Below, piece by piece: positions 6,263 through 11,568 of a stretch of 11,568 nucleotides of DNA (within the stretch, counting starts at the first letter, position 1; each line of letters begins with the position of its first letter). The position numbers and the translations under genes are program-made. This DNA is from Deltaproteobacteria bacterium. GTDB lineage: Bacteria; Desulfobacterota; Deferrisomatia; Deferrisomatales; Deferrisomataceae. Location: assembly GCA_013152215.1 (NCBI GenBank), contig JAADGT010000290.1, positions 2,925 to 14,492 on the forward strand, given 5' to 3'. Under the pieces are notes generated by a model, which saw only the letters and a program-made list of their open reading frames with translations, was not told the origin of the DNA and ran no database searches.

Positions 6263-6283
6263 ATGCCCAGGACGGCACGGCTC
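6263..6283 (+). pseudogene. Minimal relic of a RAYT transposase start
   Basis: ATGCCCAGGACGGCACGGCT at 6263-6282 differs by one base from the start of the dead transposase at 2583-2602 and encodes the same MPRTARL opening. It sits in the 77-base gap between the SRPBCC gene and the dehydrogenase gene. After this point nothing resembles the transposase, so an element here was probably reduced by deletion to its first seven codons. A chance match of 19 out of 20 bases in the same coding phase is unlikely but not excluded. Confidence 0.5.
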
Positions 6284-6311
6284 GCGTGGGGCTCCGGAGC
6301 GGAGGGCACGC

Positions 6312-6317
6312 AGGAGG
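6312..6317 (+). promoter_or_regulatory. Ribosome binding site deciding the start at 6324
   Basis: AGGAGG at 6312-6317 touches the first ATG (6318), which is too close to use it, but stands 6 bases before the second in-frame ATG at 6324. The start of the dehydrogenase is therefore set at 6324. Confidence 0.7.
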
Positions 6318-6323
6318 ATGAGC

Positions 6324-7430
6324 ATGGCCGGGCACGGTGAGGTCCGCATACCGTTCGGTGCCCTTCAGAGGGTGGCGGAGGCCGTTCTGACCCGGGCGGG
6401 AAGCGAGCCCGGCGAGGCCCGGGTGGTGGCCGAGCATCTCGTCCGGGCCAACCTGGCCGGCCACGACAGCCACGGAGTGGGGATGATCCCCTACTACGTG
6501 CGGTTCGTGGGGGAAGGGCTGCTTCGACCCAACACCCCGGCCCGGCTCCTCGCCGACGAAGGGTCGATCCTACGGTTCGAGGGGGCGCGCGGCTACGGTC
6601 AGCGAGTGGCCCGGGAGGCCATCGCCGCCGGGATCGAGCGCTGCCGTGCCCTCGGGGTCTCGGTGGTGACCCTTCGGCACGCCCACCACGTGGGTCGGGT
6701 CGGCACCTATGGGGAGCAGGCGGCAGAGGCCGGGCTGGTCTCGCTCCACTGGGTCAACGTGCAGGACCATCCACCCCTGATGGCTCCGTTCCGGGGAAGC
6801 GACGCCCGGTTCGGCACGAACCCGGTGTGCGTGACGATCCCCCGGCCGGGCCGGGAGGGCCCGATCCTCCTCGACATGGCCACGAGCCGCATCGCCCTCG
6901 GCAAGGTGCGGGTGCTCATGAACAAGGGAGAACCGGTGCCCCCGGAGCACCTGATCGACCACCAGGGCCGCCCCACCCGGGACCCCGGGGTGATGTTTCG
7001 GCAGGAGCGTCGAGGGGCGCTCCTCCCCATCGGGGAGCACAAGGGCTATGGGCTCGCCCTGGTCGCCGAGCTCTTGGCCGGGGTGCTCTCGGGGGGCGGC
7101 ACGATCCAGCCGGCCATCCCCCGGAAGGGGGCGATCGTAAACAACCTGTTCAGCGTTCTGCTCGACCCCGGGCGGTTCGGCGACCCGGAGTGGATGCGAG
7201 CCGAGATCGACGCCATGGTGGCATACGCCAAGGCGTCGCCTCCGGCGGACCCGGACGAGCCGGTGCTCGTGGCGGGGGAGCCCGAGCGCCTGGCCGCGGC
7301 CGAGCGGAAGAGACATGGGATTCCGGTGGACGCCGTTACCTGGGAGGAGATTCTCGAGGCCGGCGAGAGGGTGGGGCTCGGCCGGGGGGAGGCCGAGAGC
7401 CTGGCGGGCCTCGGCTCCGGAGGGGGATGA
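6324..7430 (+). CDS. Malate/lactate (Ldh2-type) NAD(P)-dependent 2-hydroxyacid dehydrogenase
   Basis: The enzyme reversibly oxidises a 2-hydroxy acid to a 2-oxo acid with NAD(P), in the cytoplasm. It belongs to the Ldh2/YlbC family (malate, L-lactate, ureidoglycolate, sulfolactate and 2,3-diketogulonate reductases), which is unrelated to the Rossmann LDH/MDH. The length of 368 residues is normal for the family. Signature stretches are in order: AGHDSHGV (45-52, with the catalytic His), RHAHHVGRVGTY (118-129), FGTNPVC (163-169), DMATS (184-188) and EHKGYGLAL (238-246). A late PxxKGAIVNN segment (266-274) follows. The C-terminal ~65 residues match the family's closing helices. The substrate cannot be read from sequence: malate, lactate and sulfolactate enzymes share these motifs. 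The upstream neighbour is an SRPBCC protein 77 bases away. Confidence 0.93.
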   Translation: MAGHGEVRIPFGALQRVAEAVLTRAGSEPGEARVVAEHLVRANLAGHDSHGVGMIPYYVRFVGEGLLRPNTPARLLADEGSILRFEGARGYGQRVAREAIAAGIERCRALGVSVVTLRHAHHVGRVGTYGEQAAEAGLVSLHWVNVQDHPPLMAPFRGSDARFGTNPVCVTIPRPGREGPILLDMATSRIALGKVRVLMNKGEPVPPEHLIDHQGRPTRDPGVMFRQERRGALLPIGEHKGYGLALVAELLAGVLSGGGTIQPAIPRKGAIVNNLFSVLLDPGRFGDPEWMRAEIDAMVAYAKASPPADPDEPVLVAGEPERLAAAERKRHGIPVDAVTWEEILEAGERVGLGRGEAESLAGLGSGGG

Positions 7431-7564
7431 GGGTACGCGTCCCCCTCTGGGCTGCTCTCCGGCCGCCAAGGGGGACCGCCTCGTGGGAACAGGCCGGGGC
7501 GGTGGCTGGGAATCCTTCCGGGAGTCCGGATCTCACGCGGGCCGGGGGGTAGATGCCCGCCGGA

Positions 7565-7603
7565 CCCCGCCCCACGGCCGAACGGCAGCGTGGGGTGGGG
7601 TTT
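7565..7603. terminator. Hairpin terminator between converging genes
   Basis: CCCCGCCCCAC (7565-7575) pairs over 11 bp, with one G-U on the plus-strand RNA, with GTGGGGTGGGG (7590-7600), followed by TTT (7601-7603) on the plus strand. It lies immediately beyond the stop of the minus-strand crotonase gene (7608) and 134 bases after the end of the dehydrogenase gene, so it could serve both. The T-run is short in plus and absent in minus. A second 8-bp stem, GTCCCCCT 7439-7446 with AGGGGGAC 7469-7476, lies right after the dehydrogenase stop. Confidence 0.5.
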
Positions 7604-7607
7604 GGGA

Positions 7608-8402
7608 TCAGCCGCCGAAGCGGGCGGCGCGCTTCTCGCAGAAGGCCCTCACGCCCTCGGCAAAGTCCGGAGTGGCGGCGCACGCCAGGAACGCCTCCTC
7701 CTCCGCGTGCAGCTGCTCCTCCAGGGTGTGCCGGAACGAGGCGTTCACCAGGGCCTTGCCCCGGGCGTAGGCCTCGGACGGCCCCGAGGCGAGCCGGGCG
7801 GCCAGGGCGGCGGTCTCCCGCTCCAGCTCCTCCCGGGGCACGACCCGGTTGACCAGGCCCATGGCGAGGGCCTCGTGCGCATCGTAGCGGCCGCCGAGGA
7901 GCATCATCTCCATGGTGCGCTTGAACCCCACGGTGCGGGGAAGGAAGTACGTGGCTCCGCCGTCGGGGCTCGCTCCGATGTGGCAGTAGGCCAGGGTGAA
8001 CACGCTGCCCTCGGCGGCAAGGGCCAGGTCGCACGCCGCCACCAGGCTTACCCCGTAGCCGGCCGCCGCCCCCTGCACGCTGGCGATCACCGGCTTGGGC
8101 ATGCGGCGCAAGGCCACGACGGCGCCGTGGGCGTCGCGAAACACCTCGCGGGGGATCACGGCCGCCTCCGGTCCGGCGGTCTCGATCTGCCGCCGGAAGA
8201 ACGCGACGTCGCCCCCCGCCATGAAGTGCTCGCCAGCCCCTCGGAGCACCACGCAACGCATCGCGTCATCCTCCCCCACGGCCTCGGCAGCCACCCGAAG
8301 GGCGCGGGCCATCTCGGGATCCAAGGCGTTGAGGGCCTCGGGACGGTGAAGGGTCAAAAGGGCCACCCCGTCTCGAATCTCGGTCCGGACCTTGCCGCTC
8401 AT
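7608..8402 (-). CDS. Crotonase-fold enoyl-CoA hydratase/isomerase family protein
   Basis: A 264-residue crotonase superfamily protein acting on an acyl-CoA in the cytoplasm. The start is the ATG at 8402, with AGGAG 8-9 bases upstream; an upstream extension of 15 codons has no support. Typical parts are the N-terminal strand pair ending in LHRPEALNAL (18-27), the oxyanion-hole segment AGGDVAFF (62-69) and the second oxyanion segment GAAAGYGVSL (111-120). CDLALAAEGSVF (124-135) and the C-terminal trimerisation helices follow. The two catalytic glutamates of the classical hydratase are missing: the first is S119 and the second falls on Y139. Instead there is ASPDGGATYFLPR (144-156) with D147, as in isomerase-type members. 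It is therefore more likely an isomerase or other crotonase chemistry than a plain hydratase. It is the last gene of the minus-strand acyl-CoA cluster. Confidence 0.9.
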   Translation of the reverse strand: MSGKVRTEIRDGVALLTLHRPEALNALDPEMARALRVAAEAVGEDDAMRCVVLRGAGEHFMAGGDVAFFRRQIETAGPEAAVIPREVFRDAHGAVVALRRMPKPVIASVQGAAAGYGVSLVAACDLALAAEGSVFTLAYCHIGASPDGGATYFLPRTVGFKRTMEMMLLGGRYDAHEALAMGLVNRVVPREELERETAALAARLASGPSEAYARGKALVNASFRHTLEEQLHAEEEAFLACAATPDFAEGVRAFCEKRAARFGG

Positions 8403-8462
8403 GAACGAAGTCTCCTTTGGGTACCCAGCGGGAGCCCCACGTCCCATTCGGCCCGCCGGGCC

Positions 8463-9077
8463 TCACCCCGCGGGGGGCTGGGGGGCTGCGCTTCCGAACA
8501 GGAACAGGTCCACGATCTCGTCGATCACCTGCTCCAGGGTGAGGGGGCCGCCCTCCCGGTACCAGAAGAACAGCCAGTGGAGGGTGCTGATCAGGCTGAA
8601 GGTCATCACGGTGGGGTTCACGGGCCGGAGCACGCCCCGCTCGATCAGGCCCTCCAGGAAGCCCCGGAGCTGGTGGACGTTCTCCTTCTCCTTGTCCAGG
8701 ATCACCCGCTTCTTGTCCTCGTCCAGGTACTCGATGTCGTGGAGCAGGATCTTGTTGAAGATCTTGTTCTTCAGGTAGGTGTTGGCGTAGCTCAGCAGGA
8801 TCCTCCTCATCTGCCCGCGCAGGTCCCCTCCCGGCTCCCGGCTGGCGGCGATGGCCTCGCGCATGTTGCCGATGAGCTCGTCCGCCGCCTGTAGGCAGAT
8901 GGTGTAGAGGATCTCCTGCTTGTTCCTGAAGTGGTAGTACATGGCGGCCTTGGTGATGCCGGCCCGGTCCGTGATCTCCCGGGTGGTCGCGTTCTCGTAG
9001 CCCTTCTCGTAGAAGAGCTCCTTGGCCGCCTCCAGGATCTGACCGAAGGTGTCCCCGGCCGTGTTGCCCGTTCCCAT
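8463..9077 (-). CDS. TetR/AcrR family transcriptional regulator
   Basis: A 204-residue regulator. The N-terminal DNA-binding domain covers about residues 8-58, with the helix-turn-helix at 32-52 (TREITDRAGITKAAMYYHF, then RNK). The C-terminal helices (60-195) form the ligand pocket and dimer interface. The sequence style resembles TetR regulators of fatty-acid and CoA-thioester catabolism (FadR/KstR2/PaaR-like), whose ligand is usually an acyl-CoA; the exact ligand is unknown. The ATG at 9077 is preceded by AGGAGAGATCCC. The gene lies between the acyl-CoA dehydrogenase (81 bases upstream) and the crotonase (60 bases downstream), all in one direction. It therefore probably controls the operon that contains it. 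No convincing TetR operator palindrome was found in the short gaps. Confidence 0.93.
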   Translation of the reverse strand: MGTGNTAGDTFGQILEAAKELFYEKGYENATTREITDRAGITKAAMYYHFRNKQEILYTICLQAADELIGNMREAIAASREPGGDLRGQMRRILLSYANTYLKNKIFNKILLHDIEYLDEDKKRVILDKEKENVHQLRGFLEGLIERGVLRPVNPTVMTFSLISTLHWLFFWYREGGPLTLEQVIDEIVDLFLFGSAAPQPPAG

Positions 9078-9157
9078 GGGATCTCTCCTGCCTCCACGCG
9101 CTGCATCCCCGCCCGTGTCGGACCCGGCGGAACGGTACGGGCGTCGGGCCGGCCGAG

Positions 9158-10297
9158 TCAACCCAGGAGTCCCATGTTCCGGGCCACGATGAGCTTCATG
9201 ATCTCGGTGGTGCCGGCGAAGATCGCAAACGGTCGAACGTCCCGATAGAACCGGCAGATCGGGTACTCCTCCATGTACCCGTACCCGCCGTGGAGCTGCA
9301 CGCAGTGGTAGGCCACCCGGTTGGCCATCTCGGCGATCCACGCCTTGGCCATGGACACGTCGGTGACGATGTCCTCCCCGGCCAGGTGCCTGCGGATGAG
9401 CTGGTCCAGGAACGCCCGGCCCATCTTGATCTCGGTGGCCATGTCCACGATCTTGAACGCGTTGTGCTGGAACGCCGCGACGGGCCGGCCGAAGGCCTTA
9501 CGCTCGGTGGCGTACGCCACGGTCATCTCGAGCATGGCCTCGGCCATGGCCTGGGCCATCACGGCGCACACGAGCCGCTCCTGCTGGAGGTGCTCCATCA
9601 TGTGCCGGAACCCCCGGTTCTCCTCGCCCAGCAGGTTCCCCGCCGGCACCCGGCACTCGTCGAACACGAGCTCGGCCGTGTCCTGGGAGCGGAGGCCCAT
9701 CTTCTCGAGCTTCCGACCCCGCTTGAAGCCCGGCGCGTCCCGCTCCACGCAGATCAGGCTGATCCCCCTGGAGGGCGGGGCCTCCCGGTCGGTGCGGCAG
9801 GCCACCACCACCAGGTCGGCGTTGATGCCGTTGGAGATGAACGTCTTGGTCCCGTTGATCACGTACTCGTCCCCCTCCCGGCGGGCCCAGGTCTTGAGGG
9901 CGGCCAGGTCGGAGCCCGCGTTGGGCTCGGACATGGCCACTGCCGTGATGATCTCTCCCGAGGCGCACCCGGGCAGCCACCGGCGCTTCTGCTCCTCGGT
10001 GCCCAGGTGGTAGAGGTACGGGACCACGATGTCGCTGTGGAGCGGGGCCATGAGCCCCACCGCGCCGGCCCGGGCCAGCTCCTCGGCGATGACCACCGAG
10101 TAGAGGAAGTCGGCCCCGCTGCCCCCGTACTCCTCGGGGAGCCATGGGCACAGGAACCCCGCCGCGCCGAGCTTGGCCCACGCCTCCCGGGGGACGATCC
10201 CGTCCGCCTCCCACCGGTCGATGTGGGCAACCACCTCCCGGTCCAGGAACCGGCGGAAGGCCTCGCGGAAGATCCGATGCTCTGCCTGGTACATCAT
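9158..10297 (-). CDS. Acyl-CoA dehydrogenase, long-chain (LCAD)-like
   Basis: A flavoprotein that oxidises acyl-CoA to trans-2-enoyl-CoA and passes electrons to ETF; cytoplasmic, 379 residues, full length. N-terminal helices contain PEEYGGSGADF (54-64). The middle beta domain has AMSEPNAGSDLAA (121-133) and NGTKTFISNG (148-157). The C-terminal helical domain has ERKAFGRP (265-272) and QLHGGYGYMEEYP (334-346). At the place of the MCAD catalytic Glu the protein has Ala (A361 in IFAGTTEIMK). A Glu stands instead in QQERL (E240), the position used as base by long-chain and isovaleryl-CoA dehydrogenases, and the C-terminus AGTTEIMKLIVAR also looks LCAD-like. Long-chain or branched substrates are therefore likely. 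The start at 10297 (MMYQAEH) has GAGGAG 9 bases upstream. It begins 31 bases after the MaoC gene ends, so co-transcription is likely. Confidence 0.95.
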   Translation of the reverse strand: MMYQAEHRIFREAFRRFLDREVVAHIDRWEADGIVPREAWAKLGAAGFLCPWLPEEYGGSGADFLYSVVIAEELARAGAVGLMAPLHSDIVVPYLYHLGTEEQKRRWLPGCASGEIITAVAMSEPNAGSDLAALKTWARREGDEYVINGTKTFISNGINADLVVVACRTDREAPPSRGISLICVERDAPGFKRGRKLEKMGLRSQDTAELVFDECRVPAGNLLGEENRGFRHMMEHLQQERLVCAVMAQAMAEAMLEMTVAYATERKAFGRPVAAFQHNAFKIVDMATEIKMGRAFLDQLIRRHLAGEDIVTDVSMAKAWIAEMANRVAYHCVQLHGGYGYMEEYPICRFYRDVRPFAIFAGTTEIMKLIVARNMGLLG

Positions 10298-10328
10298 GAT
10301 GGCTCGCTCCTCGTGCGCTGATGCTCGA

Positions 10329-11171
10329 TCATGCCTCGTCCACCCTGGCGTAGGCGTTGTTGAGCACCTCCCCCGACTCCGTGGACACTCCCAGGTGGTA
10401 GGTGCCCGATCCAACCCGCCAGCCCCGGGTGGTGATGGTCTGGCCCGGGTACACGGGCGCGGCGAACCGCACCCCCATCTCCCGCAAGCGGGCCGGATCC
10501 CCCCCGCAGGCCCGGGACACCACGGCCCGGCAGACGAACCCGAAGGTGCACAGCCCGTGGAGGATCGGTCGGGGAAACCCGGCGGCCCGGGCCGCGGCCG
10601 GGTCGATGTGCAGGGGGTTGGTGTCCCCGCAAAGGCGGTAGAGGGCGGCCTGGTTCTCGGCGGTTGGCTCGCTCGCCTCGAAGTCTGGGGGGCGGTCGCC
10701 GGGCACGATCCGAGGCTCCGGTCGGGGTCCGGGGTCCCCGCCCCATCCCCCCATGCCCCGGCACAGCACGGCGGCCCGGGTCTCGAACAGGAGGGCGCCC
10801 GACGCGTCGGTGGTGCGGGTCTCCGCGATCAGCAGCGCCGCCTTGCCCTTGTCGTACACGGCGGACGCCCGGGCCGTGGTGTGGAACTCCCCCTCGGGCG
10901 GGAGGGGGCCGTGGAGCCGGATCGCCTGCTCCCCGTGGAGAATGCTCGCCACGGGCACCCGAAGCCGCCGGAGCACGGTCATGTAGGGGGCCAGGACCGG
11001 AACCACGGCAAAGGACGGGAGCACCCGGAGCCCCCCTTCCGCCCCCTCGTACACGTACGGGAGATCGGAGGCCCGGGCCCCGATGCCGAGATGATAGAGG
11101 ACCACGTCGCGCCAGGAGTAGCGGTGCACGAAGGGCCCGAGCACCTCTCCCACGGCGTCCAGATGGATCAT
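10329..11171 (-). CDS. MaoC-like double hot-dog enoyl-CoA hydratase (hydratase 2)
   Basis: A 280-residue protein of the (R)-specific enoyl-CoA hydratase 2 type, as in the hydratase part of eukaryotic MFE-2. It adds water to trans-2-enoyl-CoA to give (R)-3-hydroxyacyl-CoA. Residues 1-140 are the degenerate N-terminal hot dog (LPSFAVVPVLAPYM, ILHGEQAIRLHGPLP), which forms the acyl pocket. Residues 165-280 are the active MaoC domain with YRLCGDTNPLHIDP (178-191), where D183 and H188 are the catalytic pair, followed by GFPRPILHGLCTFG (198-211). The ATG at 11171 is chosen over the GTG three bases before because AGGAG then stands 6 bases away. It is the first gene of the four-gene minus-strand cluster, with a 395-base region upstream. 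It complements the acyl-CoA dehydrogenase next to it. A plain crotonase would give the (S) isomer. Confidence 0.92.
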   Translation of the reverse strand: MIHLDAVGEVLGPFVHRYSWRDVVLYHLGIGARASDLPYVYEGAEGGLRVLPSFAVVPVLAPYMTVLRRLRVPVASILHGEQAIRLHGPLPPEGEFHTTARASAVYDKGKAALLIAETRTTDASGALLFETRAAVLCRGMGGWGGDPGPRPEPRIVPGDRPPDFEASEPTAENQAALYRLCGDTNPLHIDPAAARAAGFPRPILHGLCTFGFVCRAVVSRACGGDPARLREMGVRFAAPVYPGQTITTRGWRVGSGTYHLGVSTESGEVLNNAYARVDEA

Positions 11172-11208
11172 CACGCTCTCCTTCCCGGTATTTTGGGCCT
11201 TCGGCCCG

Positions 11209-11240
11209 CTGGAAGGCTAGGAGGCTGGAAGGCCAGGAGG
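11209..11240. repeat. Two tandem copies of a 16-bp unit
   Basis: CTGGAAGGCTAGGAGG (11209-11224) is followed directly by CTGGAAGGCCAGGAGG (11225-11240), one difference, and then by a degenerate beginning of a third copy (CTTGAAA). It lies in the leader region of the acyl-CoA operon and looks like a short variable-number repeat. Confidence 0.8.
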
Positions 11241-11327
11241 CTTGAAAATCTCCCTGATTTCCGAGCGTTCTAAGTATCACCACGCCTCTTTGTCATCACC
11301 TCACGGTCCGGGGGGCATGGGGTCTGC

Positions 11328-11372
11328 TGGAGCGCCGCGCGCGGCTCCTCTGTTTGCCGCGCAGCGCCTCCA
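11328..11372. repeat. Long imperfect inverted repeat (GC-rich hairpin)
   Basis: The inner arms GCGCGGC (11339-11345) and GCCGCGC (11356-11362) pair perfectly around a 10-base loop. The outer arms TGGAGCGC (11328-11335) and GCGCCTCCA (11364-11372) pair over 8 bp with one bulge. An unpaired 3+1 internal loop lies between them. There is no T-run on either side, so it is not a standard terminator. It may be a REP-like palindrome or a structured RNA element. Confidence 0.5.
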
Positions 11373-11568
11373 ACGCTCGCACCGTGAAATCGTTCGTGCC
11401 CGACCGGGCTGTCATGAGACCACCGTCGGTGCCCCGTGCCTGCGCGGCGAATCTCACGCCCGGCTTCGCGCGCGGCCGGAAGCAGGCCCCATGCCCGCCG
11501 CCGGCAATGGCCCCGGATCCCACAAGTTACCTTCCCTTGTTGCCCTGCGTTCCTGCCCGGAGGGCACC

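Larger units (their letters stand above)
11172..11568. other. Non-coding region upstream of the acyl-CoA operon
   Basis: About 395 bases with no gene I can support. It should contain the promoter of the minus-strand operon, but no convincing -35/-10 pair or sigma-54 site was found. It holds a small stem (GGGCC 11195-11199 with GGCCC 11203-11207), a tandem 16-mer (11209-11240) and a long GC-rich hairpin (11328-11372). A 75-codon minus-strand frame (11296-11523, GTG start) is open, but its composition is low-complexity and Arg-rich and it matches nothing I recognise. Confidence 0.5.

Noticed and set aside
7590..8894. 434-codon plus-strand frame opposite crotonase and TetR
   Set aside because: Antisense shadow: both minus-strand genes match known families over their full length.
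11296..11523. 75-codon minus-strand frame in the right-hand non-coding region
   Set aside because: GTG start with only a weak binding site, Arg/Gly-rich composition, no recognised motif; it also overlaps the long hairpin. Kept as a note only.
1..11568. CRISPR array, tRNA or rRNA genes
   Set aside because: No regularly spaced repeats with unique spacers, no cloverleaf and no rRNA-like stretch were seen on either strand.

Overview
This is a GC-rich bacterial window. The gene content suggests a Gram-negative, respiratory bacterium of the broad deltaproteobacterial (Desulfobacterota/Myxococcota-like) kind. The pointers are a periplasmic pentahaem nitrite reductase, a PEP-CTERM surface protein behind a sigma-54-type promoter, a long-chain acyl-CoA degradation cluster, and several traces of REP-associated (RAYT) transposases with a DnaA-like C-terminal helix-turn-helix. 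The taxon is an inference from gene style, not from a marker gene.

Left part (1-2900, plus strand): the 3' end of a RAYT-type transposase (1-171); short direct repeats (192-250); a membrane-anchored protein of unknown function (282-1280); a candidate sigma-54 promoter (1434-1449); a PEP-CTERM sorted exported protein (1513-2400) with a good intrinsic terminator (2449-2482); and a second RAYT copy broken by two frameshifts (2580-2880).

Middle part (2913-7430, plus strand): nrfA, an ammonia-forming cytochrome c nitrite reductase with all five haem sites but no nrfH partner in view; a perfect 12-bp inverted repeat; two genes of unknown function, one soluble and one with three membrane segments; an SRPBCC-fold protein; a very short relic of a RAYT start; and an Ldh2-type malate/lactate dehydrogenase. 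A strong hairpin (7565-7603) lies between the converging gene sets.

Right part (11171 down to 7608, minus strand): four genes in one direction, in transcription order a double hot-dog MaoC-like hydratase, a long-chain-type acyl-CoA dehydrogenase, a TetR regulator and a crotonase-fold protein. Dehydrogenase, hydratase and crotonase together with a TetR regulator look like a self-regulated acyl-CoA (fatty-acid-like or other carboxylic acid) degradation operon. The dehydrogenase carries its catalytic Glu at the LCAD/IVD position. The crotonase lacks both hydratase glutamates and is more likely an isomerase-type member. The last 0.4 kb (11172-11568) has no convincing gene but holds a tandem 16-mer and a long GC-rich hairpin.

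I see no wholly new multi-gene system. The most notable items are the sigma-54 promoter in front of the PEP-CTERM gene, the RAYT remains at three places, the orphan nrfA with its unknown followers, and the atypical active sites in the acyl-CoA operon.
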